Part shown: positions 15,784-29,518 of the stretch, piece after piece | How positions within the stretch are numbered: position 1 is the first letter of the stretch | How the letters are laid out: each line of letters begins with the position of its first letter | From: Thalassotalea piscium | GTDB lineage: Bacteria; Pseudomonadota; Gammaproteobacteria; Enterobacterales; Alteromonadaceae | Reading direction: 5' to 3' | DNA: 64,000 bases | Assembly (NCBI RefSeq): GCF_030295935.1 | Contig: NZ_AP027362.1 | Span: forward strand, 3,782,001-3,846,000 | Program-made: the position numbers and the translations under genes | The notes under the pieces: generated by a model | Seen by the model: only the letters and a program-made list of their open reading frames with translations | Told to the model about the DNA's origin: nothing | The model's database searches: none

Positions 15784-16110
15784 TTAAAGGTGATTATCTA
15801 AAAACTCTTTTAATTGTGTTTTAGATAAAGCGCCAACTTTAGTATCAATTACCGCACCATCTTTAAATAGTAATAATGTTGGAATACCACGAATACCATA
15901 CTTTGGTGGTGTGCCGTCGTTTTGGTCGATGTTTAATTTACCAACAACTACTTTGCCTGCATACTCTTCAGCAACATCATTTAATAATGGTGCTATCATT
16001 TTACAAGGACCACACCACTCGGCCCAAAAATCAACTAACACTAAACCTGATGCAGACAATACATCAGCTTCAAAACTGTCATCTGTCAATTGAACAATCT
16101 TATCGCTCAT
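15784..16110 (-). CDS. trxA: Thioredoxin 1
   Basis: 108 residues, the standard thioredoxin length. The active site WCGPC has its cysteines at 33 and 36; Asp27, the cis-proline in RGIPTLLLF and the conserved [12 protein letters not shown] end are all present. It is the general cytoplasmic protein disulfide reductase, recycled by thioredoxin reductase. It lies upstream of rho and divergent from rhlB. Confidence 0.97.
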   Translation of the reverse strand: MSDKIVQLTDDSFEADVLSASGLVLVDFWAEWCGPCKMIAPLLNDVAEEYAGKVVVGKLNIDQNDGTPPKYGIRGIPTLLLFKDGAVIDTKVGALSKTQLKEFLDNHL

Positions 16111-16318
16111 TTTATTCTCCGTTAATGATGGCTATGCGCCAATGGTTGGAAATTATACCTACATCGTTTTTAATTACCAATAGCACAGCCCGATTTTTAT
16201 TTATATAACTAAATCATGTTGAAACATAATTTACTTTTCGCACTAACGCATTACAATAAAAACACTTTGCATGCTTCGTTACAGCTCTAATAAATAATGA
16301 TTAATACAAACAAAATTT

Positions 16319-16347
16319 TTGACACAAAAGTGAATGCGTCCTAAATA
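16319..16347 (+). promoter_or_regulatory. Candidate sigma-70 promoter for rhlB
   Basis: TTGACA (16319-16324), a 17-base spacer, then TAAATA (16342-16347). It lies about 118 bases before the rhlB ATG in the 354-base divergent trxA/rhlB gap, which holds nothing else I can recognise. A leader of about 110 bases would result. Confidence 0.55.
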
Positions 16348-16464
16348 CTTATATGGATATAAGATTAAAAATATCAAGCTAATCCATTAAGTTATTACTT
16401 ATTAAATACATTAAACAAACAGATACTAATTTTTATTAACAACGTAACCTGTTAAGCTATCAGC

Positions 16465-17727
16465 ATGAATAATACACATTTAACAGATATCAAGTTCACA
16501 GAGCTTAATTTAGCCCCACAAGTGGTCGCTGGATTAGATGCCATGGGCTTTGAAAATTGCACAGCAATTCAAGCAAAATCGCTACCTGTACTGCTTAATG
16601 GCCAAGATATTGCCGGACAAGCACAGACAGGTGAAGGGAAAACTATCGCCTTTTTAGCGGCAACTTTTCATCATTTACTTCAAAAGCCGAAACCTGATCA
16701 TAAACAACCTAGAGCCTTAATAATGGCTCCTACCCGTGAGCTAGCAGTACAAATACACCGCGACGCCCTTGAGATGGCTAAAAGTACGGGGTTAAAACTT
16801 GGTGTGGTTTATGGTGGTGAAGGTTATGAAAGCCAACGCCAAGAATTAGAGAACGGTGTAGACATTCTAATTGGTACCTGTGGCCGCTTACTCGACTATC
16901 TTAAACAAGGCATTTATAATCTTAATAGTATTGAAGTTGTTGTGCTTGATGAAGCCGATCGTATGTTTGACCTTGGTTTTATTAAAGATATTCGCTATAT
17001 GTTCCGTCGCATGCCGCAGCCAACTGAACGTTTAAGTATGCTGTTTTCTGCAACCCTGTCTTTCCGTGTGAAAGAGCTTGCTTTTGAGCACATGAATGAC
17101 CCTGTTAGTGTTGAAGTTGAACCGGATCAAAAAACCAATGTGCGTATCTCAGAAGAGTTATTTTACCCTTCTAATGAAGATAAAATGACATTACTTCAAA
17201 CCTTACTTGAAGAAGAGTGGCCAGATAAAGCGATTGTTTTTGCTAATACTAAACACAGTTGTGAAAATGTGCACGCGCACTTAGAAGCCGATGGTATTCG
17301 TGTAGGCTTACTTACTGGCGACGTACCTCAGAAAAAACGCTTAAAGGTACTTGAGCAATTTACCAACGGGCAATTAGACATTCTAGTTGCTACCGACGTA
17401 GCCGCGCGTGGATTACATATCCCGTTAGTCACTCATGTATTTAATTACGACTTACCTGACGATTGTGAGGATTATGTTCACCGTATTGGCAGAACAGGTC
17501 GTGCTGGTGAGACTGGCCACGCGATAAGCTTTGCTTGTGAAGAGTATGTTTTTAACCTACCTGCAGTTGAAGAGTATATTTCGCATTCGCTACCGGTGAG
17601 CAAATACGATCAAGACGCTTTACTATCAGACTTACCTAAGCCAAAACCTAGACAGCGACGTCCTCGCCCGCATAACGGCGGACAAAACCGCAAACCTGGT
17701 GGCAATAGGCAGCGTCGTACTAAGTAG
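16465..17727 (+). CDS. rhlB: ATP-dependent RNA helicase RhlB
   Basis: 420 residues. All DEAD-box motifs are visible in order: Q motif ([14 protein letters not shown]), motif I AQTGEGKT, Ia [29 protein letters not shown], then in the second RecA domain [22 protein letters not shown] (V) and HRIGRTGR (VI). The basic C-terminal tail ([14 protein letters not shown]...) and the divergent location next to trxA-rho identify it as RhlB, the helicase of the RNA degradosome. In motif Ib the usual GTPGR proline is Cys, as in other RhlB proteins. It sits 15 bases upstream of gppA. Confidence 0.96.
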   Translation: MNNTHLTDIKFTELNLAPQVVAGLDAMGFENCTAIQAKSLPVLLNGQDIAGQAQTGEGKTIAFLAATFHHLLQKPKPDHKQPRALIMAPTRELAVQIHRDALEMAKSTGLKLGVVYGGEGYESQRQELENGVDILIGTCGRLLDYLKQGIYNLNSIEVVVLDEADRMFDLGFIKDIRYMFRRMPQPTERLSMLFSATLSFRVKELAFEHMNDPVSVEVEPDQKTNVRISEELFYPSNEDKMTLLQTLLEEEWPDKAIVFANTKHSCENVHAHLEADGIRVGLLTGDVPQKKRLKVLEQFTNGQLDILVATDVAARGLHIPLVTHVFNYDLPDDCEDYVHRIGRTGRAGETGHAISFACEEYVFNLPAVEEYISHSLPVSKYDQDALLSDLPKPKPRQRRPRPHNGGQNRKPGGNRQRRTK

Positions 17728-17742
17728 GAACGTGCGTTATTA

Positions 17743-19251
17743 ATGTCTGCAGCTATAGAAAATAACACTTCTCCTTTATATGCGGTCATCGATTTAGGGT
17801 CGAACAGCTTTCATATGCTGATCACCCGTCAGCTTGCCGATAGTGTGCAAGTTGTCGACAAAGTTAAGCGTAAAGTACGCTTAGCTTCAGGGCTTGATAG
17901 TAATAATTTGCTTAATCAGTCAGCTATTGCCAGAGGGCTTGAGTGTTTAAGCTTTTTTGCTGAGCGTTTACAAGATATTCCGCCTGAAAATATTCGTATT
18001 GTCGCCACAGCCACCTTAAGGCTAGCCACTAACAGAGCCTCGTTTATTAATGCTGCCAATACAATACTTGGACATAAAGTTACCTTGTTAAGTGGTTTAC
18101 AAGAAGCCGAGAGTATTTACCTTGGGGTTGCTCATACCAGTAGCTCTGCAAAGGAAAAACTTGTAGTAGATATTGGCGGCGCAAGTACCGAACTTATTAT
18201 TGGTAGCGGTTTTACTATTGAACATGCAATTAGTATTGATATAGGTTGTGTCACATTTAACGCAAAATTCTTTGAAGAAGGGCAGCTTAGTCCCCTAAAA
18301 ATTGAACAAGCCATTAATTATGCAAAGCAACAATTAGCTCCTTATGTAGCACAGTATCAATCACTCGGCTGGCAGGTGGTTCTTGGCGGCTCAGGCACAA
18401 TGCAGGCATTAGCTGAAATATTAATATTTGAAAAGCAACCGTCACTTATTTTGTATTCATTTTTACAGCGAATAAAGCTCGCGCTTACTGAGTTTGAATG
18501 CATTGATGATATTGTTATCGAAGGGCTAACCAGTGAGAGGGTGCCAGTATTTGTCAGTGGGTTAACGATATTAATAGCACTATTTGAAGCATTAAAAATT
18601 GAACAACTACAGCTATCTAGCGGCGCACTGCGTGAAGGTTTATTATATGAGATGTTACCCAACAGCCGTCAAATAGCCATTAGACAACGAACTGTTAGTG
18701 GACTTTCTCTCAAGTTTCATATCGACACCTTGCACGCGCAACGTATACAAAAGCAAGTAACAACTTTATTAGAAAGCTTTGCGCCAGCATGGCAGCTTGT
18801 CGACAAAAACGAAATCGAACTATTACATGCTGCTACAGCGCTTCATGAAATTGGTCTGCTCTTAGAATATAAGCGGCACCAGCAGCATGGCGCTTATTTG
18901 CTTAACAATGCTGATATTCCAGGTTTTGAACAACCAGAGCGACAATTTATAGCCGCGTTGGTAAAGCTTTATAAAGGTGGGATTGACGTTACCTTATTAA
19001 AATCTTTATCTGCGGTTAGCTTTCAACATGCTTGCTATTATTTAACAATCTTACGTTTGGCTATTATTTTATGTCGTCGTCGACAAGACGATGTATTACC
19101 AAGCTATCAAACGAAAGTAGAAAACAACACTATTTTCCTCTGCTTGCCTAATCAATGGTTAGCGCAGCACCCGCTAATAGCTGACGAGTTGCTACAAGAA
19201 AATAAAGAATTAAAGAAAATTGGTCTAACGCTAAAAATTCAATGTGAATAA
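17743..19251 (+). CDS. gppA: Exopolyphosphatase / guanosine pentaphosphate phosphohydrolase (Ppx/GppA)
   Basis: 502 residues. The ASKHA phosphatase fold is shown by YAVIDLGSNSFHMLITR (phosphate loop 1, about 14-30), VATATLRLATNR, LVVDIGGASTELIIG (about 140-154) and VLGGSGTMQAL; the C-terminal part is an HD-like domain (LLHAATALHEIGLLLEYKRHQQHGAYLL). It hydrolyses pppGpp to ppGpp and/or polyphosphate. The 15-base gap after rhlB and the same direction argue for co-transcription; rhlB-gppA is conserved in gammaproteobacteria, which favours the gppA name over ppx. Confidence 0.92.
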   Translation: MSAAIENNTSPLYAVIDLGSNSFHMLITRQLADSVQVVDKVKRKVRLASGLDSNNLLNQSAIARGLECLSFFAERLQDIPPENIRIVATATLRLATNRASFINAANTILGHKVTLLSGLQEAESIYLGVAHTSSSAKEKLVVDIGGASTELIIGSGFTIEHAISIDIGCVTFNAKFFEEGQLSPLKIEQAINYAKQQLAPYVAQYQSLGWQVVLGGSGTMQALAEILIFEKQPSLILYSFLQRIKLALTEFECIDDIVIEGLTSERVPVFVSGLTILIALFEALKIEQLQLSSGALREGLLYEMLPNSRQIAIRQRTVSGLSLKFHIDTLHAQRIQKQVTTLLESFAPAWQLVDKNEIELLHAATALHEIGLLLEYKRHQQHGAYLLNNADIPGFEQPERQFIAALVKLYKGGIDVTLLKSLSAVSFQHACYYLTILRLAIILCRRRQDDVLPSYQTKVENNTIFLCLPNQWLAQHPLIADELLQENKELKKIGLTLKIQCE

Positions 19252-19260
19252 CAGTAAACG

Positions 19261-20121
19261 CTAACTTTTTTGCTCATTTACTCTTAATACCCATATATTG
19301 GTTAGTATTACAATTAAACCACCCAGCATCATTAAGCTGGTTAACGTCTCACCTAAAAACAAATAAGCGGCAATTATCGCGTATATCGGCTCTAAGCTAA
19401 CAGCAATACTCGCTGTTTGTGCTTTGATTTTTTTTAATGCATGGTTAAATAACGTGTGGGAAAGCGCCGTAAATATTACCCCAAGAACAAACAGTAATTG
19501 CCATTGGTAGTTACTAATTTCTGGTGGAGATATAAGAGCTAAAGGTAATAATAACAAGCCTGCTACACCATTTTGATAAAGAGATACTTTTGTTGCTGAA
19601 TGTTGTACAACAAATTTTCTATTTAATAGGGTTAATAAAGCAAAGGTTATTGCCGATATAACTCCCCACAACATACCGTTTAGAACTGAATAATCTATCG
19701 CATCAAAAGGAAGTACTAAACTTATTCCTAGCAAGGTCAGTAATGCTTGAAATACTGTTTTAAGCTCAAATGCTTCTTTAAAAAAATAAGGCTCAAATAA
19801 ACTAACAAACAATGGAAAAGAGGCAAAAGTAATCAAGCCAATAGCAACAGTAGACACTTGAATAGCTTGAAAAAAACTCACCCAATGAATTGCTAACACC
19901 ACACCTGTTGCAAGTAGCGGCCAAACCATTGAGCGATTAATTTCAAGCGACTGTTTCTTAACAAACCGAATAATAAAAATTAATGTGAGCGATGCAAATA
20001 GCGCTCGAGCGCACACAATAACAATCGCAGGTAATAGTAACCATTTTGCAAATAAACCTGATAATGCAAAGAGCAAAACTGCTGTGTGTACAGCTAATAA
20101 CGATTGCTTATCGTGTGCCAC
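19261..20121 (-). CDS. DMT superfamily transporter (EamA family)
   Basis: 286 residues with about ten transmembrane segments in two EamA repeats (first about 5-135, second about 145-278). The conserved SLEPIYAIIAAYLFLGETLT pattern closes the second repeat. Such inner-membrane carriers export amino acids or other metabolites; the substrate is unknown. The gene ends 10 bases from the gppA stop (convergent) and starts 31 bases downstream of hemB in the same direction. Confidence 0.88.
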   Translation of the reverse strand: MAHDKQSLLAVHTAVLLFALSGLFAKWLLLPAIVIVCARALFASLTLIFIIRFVKKQSLEINRSMVWPLLATGVVLAIHWVSFFQAIQVSTVAIGLITFASFPLFVSLFEPYFFKEAFELKTVFQALLTLLGISLVLPFDAIDYSVLNGMLWGVISAITFALLTLLNRKFVVQHSATKVSLYQNGVAGLLLLPLALISPPEISNYQWQLLFVLGVIFTALSHTLFNHALKKIKAQTASIAVSLEPIYAIIAAYLFLGETLTSLMMLGGLIVILTNIWVLRVNEQKS

Positions 20122-20152
20122 GTTATTGACCTTTTTAGCTAGCTAAAACGTC

Positions 20153-23019
<2,867 letters not shown>

Positions 23020-23027
<8 letters not shown>

Positions 23028-23823
23028 TAGGCGGGCCCCAATTAAACACTCGCTCAGCATTTACTTTAGTATGGTAACGTATTTCATCTTCACTATATGA
23101 GGTAAGTTCAGCTAGTTTTGTAACGATATAGGGCAGGTAAGCAGGTTCATTACGACTGCTTTTTGGGCGAGGCTTGATTGTTCTTGGCGTTAAATAGGGC
23201 GCATCAGTCTCTATCATTAACTGTGAAAGTGGTATGCACTTTACAATTTCTTGTAACGTTTTACCTCTGCGCTCATCGCACAACCAACCAGTAATACCAA
23301 TGTACATACCGGCATCTAAACATTGCGTTAACTCAGCTTTATTTCCGGTAAAACAATGCGAAACCATCGCTGGAACTTTGTCTATGTATGGTTGAAGGAC
23401 AGCATACCATTGTTCAAACGCATCGCGCTGATGAAGAAATAAAGGAAAAGAAAGTTTACTTGCAAGCGCCACCTGCTGTTTAAATACCGACAACTGATTT
23501 TCTGGCGTTGAAAAATTACGATTGAAGTCTAAACCGCACTCGCCAATGGCTTTAACATGACTTGAGGTTGCAAGCTTTGTTAGTTGTTCAATAAAGTTAG
23601 CGGGCGCATTATCTGCATCGTGGGGGTGAATGCCAGCGGTACAATGTAAAAAATGAGGGAATTGTTGACATAACGCTAACGCTTTTTGACTCTCACTAAT
23701 TGACGTACCCGTTACCAAAAAGCCATTAACATGCGCAACTTTAGCTCTTTCAATAATTAAAGCATGTTCGTTGTCAAAACGGTTATTGGTAAAGTTTACG
23801 CCTATATCAATCAAGCAACTCAC
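23020..23823 (-). CDS. tatD: TatD family metal-dependent hydrolase (DNase)
   Basis: 267 residues of the amidohydrolase TIM-barrel fold: IDIGVNFTNN (a variant of the family's usual DxHxH start; here D-I-G-V-N), GIHPHDADNAP, IGECGLDFNRNFS, FLHQRDAFEQW, MVSHCFTGNKAEL and LMIETDAPYLTPR. The first-strand pair of metal-binding histidines is replaced by Gly and Asn, which is typical of the E. coli TatD subgroup. TatD has 3'-5' exonuclease activity; it is not needed for Tat export but often sits beside tatABC as here, 44 bases downstream of tatC. Confidence 0.93.
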
Positions 23824-23867
23824 TCTCTTTTTAAGTTAACCGTTAAAAGTGCTATTGTTTAAAGCAC

Positions 23868-24623
23868 TTAGTCGGTACGATCTGCATCATCGATGTCTTC
23901 ATCGTTAGTATCACCAAATTGCATAGCAGCAATAAAAACACCCACCTCAAATAAAATAAGCATAGGGATAGCTAACAAGGTTTGTGAAATAATATCTGGT
24001 GGTGTTAACAACATACCAATAACGAATGCACCAACAACGATATAAGGCCGTTTTTTTCTTAAGCTTTGAGGGTCAGTAAAGCCTGTCCAGCACATTAAAA
24101 TAATTGCGATAGGTATTTCAAATGCAATACCAAAAGCAAAGAAAAGCTTCAGCACAAAATCAAGATAACTCGAAATATCTGTGGCTATTGTAACTCCTGC
24201 TGGGGCGACCGAGGTAAAAAATGAAAAAACCAATGGAAAAACCACAAAATAACTAAACGCTATGCCAGAATAAAATAAAAAGGTACTGCCAAACATTAGC
24301 GGTGCAATTAAACGCTTTTCTTTGCGATAAAGCCCTGGCGCAATAAAAGACCATAGTTGGTAAAGAATATAGGGCATTGCAATGAAAACAGCTAATACAA
24401 TAGTTAGCTTGAAAGGAGCAAAAAATGAAGAAGCAACATCAGTTGCTATCATCTGACCACCTTCCGGCATAGTTGCTAACAATGGTTTGGACACATATTC
24501 GTATATATCGTTAGCAAAATATATCATCGAACAAAATATAACTAATACTGATAATAAGGCTTTAAGTAAACGTGTTCGCAGCTCAAGTAAATGATCAAAT
24601 AACGTGTGAGATGTTTGTGTCAT
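23868..24623 (-). CDS. tatC: Sec-independent protein translocase TatC
   Basis: 251 residues with six transmembrane helices. The N-terminal [15 protein letters not shown] and the FxxPF-type motif (SSFFAPFKL) with the conserved Glu of the twin-arginine binding site region are seen, along with the [30 protein letters not shown] block. TatC recognises folded precursors carrying RR signal peptides and works with TatB. Its ATG overlaps the tatB stop by 4 bases. Confidence 0.96.
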   Translation of the reverse strand: MTQTSHTLFDHLLELRTRLLKALLSVLVIFCSMIYFANDIYEYVSKPLLATMPEGGQMIATDVASSFFAPFKLTIVLAVFIAMPYILYQLWSFIAPGLYRKEKRLIAPLMFGSTFLFYSGIAFSYFVVFPLVFSFFTSVAPAGVTIATDISSYLDFVLKLFFAFGIAFEIPIAIILMCWTGFTDPQSLRKKRPYIVVGAFVIGMLLTPPDIISQTLLAIPMLILFEVGVFIAAMQFGDTNDEDIDDADRTD

Positions 24624-24967
24624 TCGTTGTTTTCTTTATTTGCAGTGGGCTCAATTGCGCTTTTTTCCGTTTTGTTCATGTACGGTTTCGTTACCATTTC
24701 TGCGGCTTCTTTTAATGATCGAACAGATTCCGCCACTTCTGGCGATAAATTTTCCATATTAACTTGCTCAGCCTTTTTCAGGTTAGCATGAAGCTCTTGA
24801 ATACGAAGTTCTTCATTCAATTCAGTTTTCACCGTATCGCTAAAGCGCTTAACGTTACTCATCCAACCACGAACTGTACGAATAGCAACAGGCAATCGCT
24901 CTGGACCTAAAACTACTAGGCCGATCATCGCAATTAATAATAGCTCCCAAAAGCCAATATCAAACAT
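24620..24967 (-). CDS. tatB: Sec-independent protein translocase TatB
   Basis: 115 residues. [30 protein letters not shown] is the standard TatB start: a single membrane helix, the Gly-Pro hinge with Glu at position 8, then an amphipathic helix and a charged C-terminal tail. It forms the receptor complex with TatC. It is 3 bases after tatA and overlaps tatC, so one operon. Confidence 0.95.
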   Translation of the reverse strand: MFDIGFWELLLIAMIGLVVLGPERLPVAIRTVRGWMSNVKRFSDTVKTELNEELRIQELHANLKKAEQVNMENLSPEVAESVRSLKEAAEMVTKPYMNKTEKSAIEPTANKENNE

Positions 24968-24970
24968 AAA

Positions 24971-25189
24971 TTATACTTTATCTTTGTCTTCAGTAGTTGA
25001 AGCAACTTTCTCTTCTACTGATTTTTTTTCATCTATTGCTTTTTTTTCACCGTCATCACCAATTGAATTTTTAAAGCCTTTAACTGCGCTACCCAAGTCA
25101 CTGCCTAGGTTACGTAACTTTTTAGTACCAAATAATAGTATGATAATCACTGCAACAATTATTAATTGCCAAATACCTATTCCACCCAT
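24971..25189 (-). CDS. tatA: Sec-independent protein translocase TatA
   Basis: 72 residues. [43 protein letters not shown] shows the single helix, the FGTKKL hinge and the amphipathic helix of TatA, followed by a lysine/glutamate-rich tail. It forms the pore of the Tat translocase. First gene of the tatABC-tatD-cyclase-hemB run; the 92 bases up to the divergent gene at 25282 must hold both promoters. Confidence 0.95.
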   Translation of the reverse strand: MGGIGIWQLIIVAVIIILLFGTKKLRNLGSDLGSAVKGFKNSIGDDGEKKAIDEKKSVEEKVASTTEDKDKV

Positions 25190-25281
25190 CGAAAAAACTC
25201 CTATAATCTAAGTAAGTTCATTATAAAGTTTTGTTTGAAAAAAGCATCACTTAAGCATTAAAAGATAAGGACATTGTTAGA

Positions 25282-26355
25282 TTGATTGATCTACTTCATA
25301 GTCGGCTCATAAATTTATTATTTATTGGGGCATTTAGTGTTAGCTATAGTGCTAATGTACAAGCTGATTGCATAGTGTTATCACAAGAACAAAAAACTCA
25401 ACATAACAAACCTTGTGAACCCAATAAATTGTTACAAAAAAACAGGAACAAAGAGGCCTCTAAAACAGCCGAACAAGCTAAAGAGATTGCGGAAAAAGAA
25501 GACGATGCATGGATAGAAGAGTTTCACGATACCGTATCAGAAGGGGTATATCAGTCTGCATTGTGGTTTGATAATTTTTTTATTGATAAAGATGGTCAAC
25601 AAAAAAATCCCAGTACCATTGCAAAAATCAGTTTACAGTGGGCCCCAAAAGCAAGAAATTTAGAAAAAATGAAGGCGCGCTTTCGTATTAAAGTTGATTT
25701 ACCCCACTTTAGTGACAAAATGGATCTAATTCTTTCAGACAACGACGAAGACACACTTAACCAACTCCCGCTTGAAAGTATAAATACGCAACCACAAACT
25801 AATTCTGAACACTTTGCTGCCGCTGTTCGTTATGTATATTTACAAGACAGTAAGCAGTTTACTGACACACGACTTGGGATATCAAGTGGTGACATTTTTG
25901 CGCGCGCTCGCTATGTAAGGCGCTTAACCTGGAATAAAAGTCACAGCTTAAAAATCGAGCCCTCAGTTTATTACTTTTTAGCCGACGGTTGGGGCAGTAA
26001 GTTGTTATTAGAGTATGATTACAAGCTTTCTGATCAATCACAGTTTAGAATAAACTATAGTACTCGTGGTTCACAATCGTATAGCGGTGTTCGATGGAAA
26101 CATGGGTTTTATAAGCTCAACCAAATCGACACAACAACTGCATCATTAGTTGGTTTACAGGTTGAAGGTGAACGCAATGGCGAGCGTGGCTTTGTTGTTG
26201 ATAAGTATACGTTAAGCTATCGCTATCGATTTAACGCCTATAAAGAATGGTTATACTTTGAAGTAGAGCCATTTCTTGAGTGGCCCGAAGATGTTAATTA
26301 TAGAACAACACCTGGCATTGCTCTTAAAGTGGAAGGTTTTTTCTATAAACACTAA
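25282..26355 (+). CDS. Secreted, outer-membrane-like hypothetical protein
   Basis: 357 residues. The N-terminus (about 1-30, LLFIGAFSVSYSANVQADC) looks like a signal peptide. A charged stretch rich in Lys/Glu follows (about 50-75), then a long region with beta-barrel character (SLQWAPKARNLEKMKARFRIKVDLPHF, SYRYRFNAYKEWLYFEVEPFLEWPED) and a C-terminus GIALKVEGFFYKH. Probably an outer-membrane protein of about 12-14 strands. I do not recognise a named family. It is divergent from tatA and its stop overlaps the convergent ABM gene by 4 bases. Confidence 0.75.
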   Translation: MIDLLHSRLINLLFIGAFSVSYSANVQADCIVLSQEQKTQHNKPCEPNKLLQKNRNKEASKTAEQAKEIAEKEDDAWIEEFHDTVSEGVYQSALWFDNFFIDKDGQQKNPSTIAKISLQWAPKARNLEKMKARFRIKVDLPHFSDKMDLILSDNDEDTLNQLPLESINTQPQTNSEHFAAAVRYVYLQDSKQFTDTRLGISSGDIFARARYVRRLTWNKSHSLKIEPSVYYFLADGWGSKLLLEYDYKLSDQSQFRINYSTRGSQSYSGVRWKHGFYKLNQIDTTTASLVGLQVEGERNGERGFVVDKYTLSYRYRFNAYKEWLYFEVEPFLEWPEDVNYRTTPGIALKVEGFFYKH

Positions 26356-26621
26356 AGAGTAAACTCTTTAATATCAACAACTTCTACCATTGATAAAGTA
26401 TCACTTTCAGGTCCTGAATCTCTAAATTTTGTCAGTGCTTCCTCTGTTGTCCATTGTTCAAATATATTAACTCTATTAGCATCTACAGAGTCAGGGGATA
26501 CTGAGAAGTCTACACATGCCTTATTCTGCCTCGCTAATAATATTGCAGGAATAGACTTTTCAATAAACTCTTCACGCATTCCTGCTTTTAATAACAGCTT
26601 GCCTGCAACAATTATTGTCAT
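26352..26621 (-). CDS. Antibiotic biosynthesis monooxygenase (ABM) domain protein
   Basis: 89 residues forming one ABM dimeric alpha-beta barrel domain: TIIVAGKLLLKAGMREEFIEKSIPAILLARQ, CVDFSVSPDSVDANRVNIFEQW and the terminal FRDSGPESDTLSMVEV. Relatives include YgiN-type quinol monooxygenases and haem-degrading IsdG-like proteins, but the function of single members is usually unknown. It sits 59 bases downstream of nothing in its strand except the large c-di-GMP gene, whose stop lies 60 bases upstream of its own start region on the same strand. Confidence 0.82.
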   Translation of the reverse strand: MTIIVAGKLLLKAGMREEFIEKSIPAILLARQNKACVDFSVSPDSVDANRVNIFEQWTTEEALTKFRDSGPESDTLSMVEVVDIKEFTL

Positions 26622-26680
26622 TTATTTACTCTATTATAATTTCTATTATATTGTTATTACGCTTTAGTAACGTTGAGGAA

Positions 26681-29314
26681 CTACGCTCTTGCTTTTGGCA
26701 CGAGTCGTTCTATATTGTCACTTTGATTTACAATTTTCTCAGGGCGGCTAATATGGTAACCCTGACCAAAATCACAGCCAACTTTCATTAACTTTTGCAA
26801 AACCTCTTCTGACTCTATGCCCTCTGCTACTAAGCGATAACCAAACTTACCACCAAGTTCATGCAAGGCTTTTACTAGCGCGAGATTAATATCACTGCCA
26901 TTTAATGTGCGTATAAAACTACGATCAAGCTTAATAAATTCAAATGGATAGTTGTGTAGAAAGTTGAATGACGATTGCCCTGCACCGTAGTCATCTAAGG
27001 CTAATTTAACACCGAGTTCTTTTAATTTACGTAAGCCCTTTAACGCTAGCTCATTATTTTTACTAAAAGCCGACTCATTAAATTCTAAAATTAAACGTTC
27101 AGGTTCAATTGTATGCTCTTTAATTAAGCCAATGAGCTTACACAATTGATTAGCTTGCGTTAAATGACGACCAGAAAGATTAACACCAATAAAGGCGTTC
27201 TTGTGTTCATCTTCACTATCAAGCCAGCTTTTTAATTGTGAACATACCTCAGCAATCACCCAAGTCTCTATTTCTAATATCATGCCGGTTTCTTCTGCCA
27301 TGAATAAGAATTCACTTGGTGTTAACAAGCCTTTAGTTGGATGATTCCAGCGTAATAAGGCCTCAAAACCAATAGTATTTGAAAGCATTAGATCTGATAT
27401 TTGCTGATAGTGTAGTTCAAATTGATTTTCAACAATCGCTACACGCAACTCTTGCTCTAAGGTCATACTTGCAATTAATTGCTCGCGCATACTTTCATCA
27501 AAAAACACATAACGTCCACGACCTAAACTTTTCGCTTGGTACATAGCCGCATCGGCATCGCGCAATATTTCATTGGCATCAGTATAATGATGGCTGCAAA
27601 GGGCTATTCCAATACTAGCATTGGAATACAAACTATGTTCGTCTAACACGAAAGGTTGGCTAACTGCAGTAATAATACGGCTAGCAACCTCTTCAACATC
27701 ATCTTCAGACTGTAATGAGTCAAGCAAAATTACAAACTCATCGCCACCTAAACGCGCTAAAATATCGTTATCGCGAACACATTTAGATAAACGTTTAGCG
27801 ATTTCAATTAAAAACTTATCACCGGCTAAATGGCCTAACGTATCATTAATCACTTTAAAGCGATCTAAATCGATAAAAAGTACCGCGAAGCGGTGATTGG
27901 GATGACGTTTTAAATGCCTTTGTGCAAAAGTAAGTCGGTCGGAAAACATTGCACGATTAGGGAGTTTAGTTAGCGCATCGTGATGGGCTTCATAAAAAAG
28001 GCGTTCTTCTGCTTTCTTGCGCTCTTCTATTTGCATGCGTAAGTTAAGGTTACTTGCTTGAAGCTCCTCAGTACGCTGATTTACAATTTGCTCTAGTTCA
28101 GACTTACTACGCTGTATATTATCTTGTGCTGTTTTTCGTAAAATTGCAGTGGCAATATGCTGGCCGACAAAGCGTGTTATTTTTAAATCACTTATTTGGT
28201 ATGCATCTGCATCTTGGTAGTGTTGAATTGCCAATACACCAATTATTTTACCGCGATCAGCTAGTGGTGCACCTAACCAAGCCTTTGGTAGCTTTTCCAA
28301 GGGATACTTTAAATTAAATGCTTTTTGCTCGAGCTCTCCATTGTCGCCTAGCGTATGCATTTTACCTTTGCTAATTAAGAGTGGCTTGCCAATTTTAACC
28401 GCTAACTCTGTTAACCCTGTAGCAAATTGTCGTGGTTGAGGATGAGATATTTTTTCATCATTATAATAAGTAAAGTGCAGCATTGAATCACTTTCAGAAA
28501 GCAATGCAATGTATAAGTTTTTCGCGGGCAATAATGTTTCTATATGGCCATGAATAGCTTTATAAAAAAGGTTTATATCTTTAGATGTTGATGTGAGTTC
28601 AGAGATAGCGAGTAGTGCCTTATGCACTTTTACAATTTTTTGCCTTTCTGCTATTTCTACCTGTAACTTGTGATTAGTTTCAGTGAGCTTTAATGTACGC
28701 TGCCTAATGTTTTGTTCAAGTAACTCTCGACTTCTAACTCTGTCGATAGCAGTAACTAAGTGTTCTGCAATAAACTCTAGCAGTTGACAATCCCGGTCAT
28801 CAAAATAGAGCTTGTTATCATAGCTTTGAAGCGCGATTACACCGATAACTTGATGGCCGCGCTTTAGTGGCACACCCAACCAATCTACACACGCAGAGCC
28901 GTAAAGCACTATTTTTCCAGCTTTAGCGAGTGCCATTCTCTCCGCTGAACTGCAATGCATAGGCTCAGCGTTTTCATAGACAATACCTGTTAGTGTTTGT
29001 TGCCAATTCTGCGAATTTATTTGATCAATTATTCTTGAGTCTTCAGGGCTTTTACCGTAAGTAAGTGTTAACTTTCTAGATTGATCGAGTAACGCAATAT
29101 GAAAAGCATCAGTAATGAATAAGCTTTCAATCACTGTGTTTAAGGCAGGGTAAAACGTATCCATGTCGGTTACTGTGCTGGCTAATTCAGACAACTGTAG
29201 TAAACCTGACTGCATTGTTTTAACTTGACGATACTTTTTTAGTAATGATTTCAATTTTGGCAACTGTCTTGCCGCTTGAATATCATTTTTTGCCCTGACT
29301 TCCATTAAGGCCAA
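26681..29314 (-). CDS. GAF-GAF-GGDEF-EAL bifunctional c-di-GMP protein
   Basis: 877 residues. Two GAF domains (about 40-195 and 235-395) joined by coiled coils, then a GGDEF domain with intact LARLGGDEFVILL (near 535) and an EAL domain with intact GFEALLRWNHPTKGLL and ALDDYGAGQSSFNFLHNYPFEFIKLDRSFI. No membrane segment, so cytoplasmic. Both cyclase and phosphodiesterase active sites look functional; the net activity cannot be predicted. GAF domains suggest control by a small ligand. A long tandem-repeat region lies directly upstream. Confidence 0.95.
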   Translation of the reverse strand: MALMEVRAKNDIQAARQLPKLKSLLKKYRQVKTMQSGLLQLSELASTVTDMDTFYPALNTVIESLFITDAFHIALLDQSRKLTLTYGKSPEDSRIIDQINSQNWQQTLTGIVYENAEPMHCSSAERMALAKAGKIVLYGSACVDWLGVPLKRGHQVIGVIALQSYDNKLYFDDRDCQLLEFIAEHLVTAIDRVRSRELLEQNIRQRTLKLTETNHKLQVEIAERQKIVKVHKALLAISELTSTSKDINLFYKAIHGHIETLLPAKNLYIALLSESDSMLHFTYYNDEKISHPQPRQFATGLTELAVKIGKPLLISKGKMHTLGDNGELEQKAFNLKYPLEKLPKAWLGAPLADRGKIIGVLAIQHYQDADAYQISDLKITRFVGQHIATAILRKTAQDNIQRSKSELEQIVNQRTEELQASNLNLRMQIEERKKAEERLFYEAHHDALTKLPNRAMFSDRLTFAQRHLKRHPNHRFAVLFIDLDRFKVINDTLGHLAGDKFLIEIAKRLSKCVRDNDILARLGGDEFVILLDSLQSEDDVEEVASRIITAVSQPFVLDEHSLYSNASIGIALCSHHYTDANEILRDADAAMYQAKSLGRGRYVFFDESMREQLIASMTLEQELRVAIVENQFELHYQQISDLMLSNTIGFEALLRWNHPTKGLLTPSEFLFMAEETGMILEIETWVIAEVCSQLKSWLDSEDEHKNAFIGVNLSGRHLTQANQLCKLIGLIKEHTIEPERLILEFNESAFSKNNELALKGLRKLKELGVKLALDDYGAGQSSFNFLHNYPFEFIKLDRSFIRTLNGSDINLALVKALHELGGKFGYRLVAEGIESEEVLQKLMKVGCDFGQGYHISRPEKIVNQSDNIERLVPKARA

Positions 29315-29518
29315 ACCATTATTATATATTATTATTTTTGTGCAGGTAGTCTAACAAAATATATACACATATCCAGTACTTTTGACCAATAAACCATCAA
29401 CTTATTACTAATAGTAATTATAAATAAGTAGTAATAATTTCGTAGTTTAGGGACTTAAAATTAAAAATGTTAGCAAGCGCCGGCATTTTTAAATTGCTGT
29501 AAAAGTTCTTCATAGGTC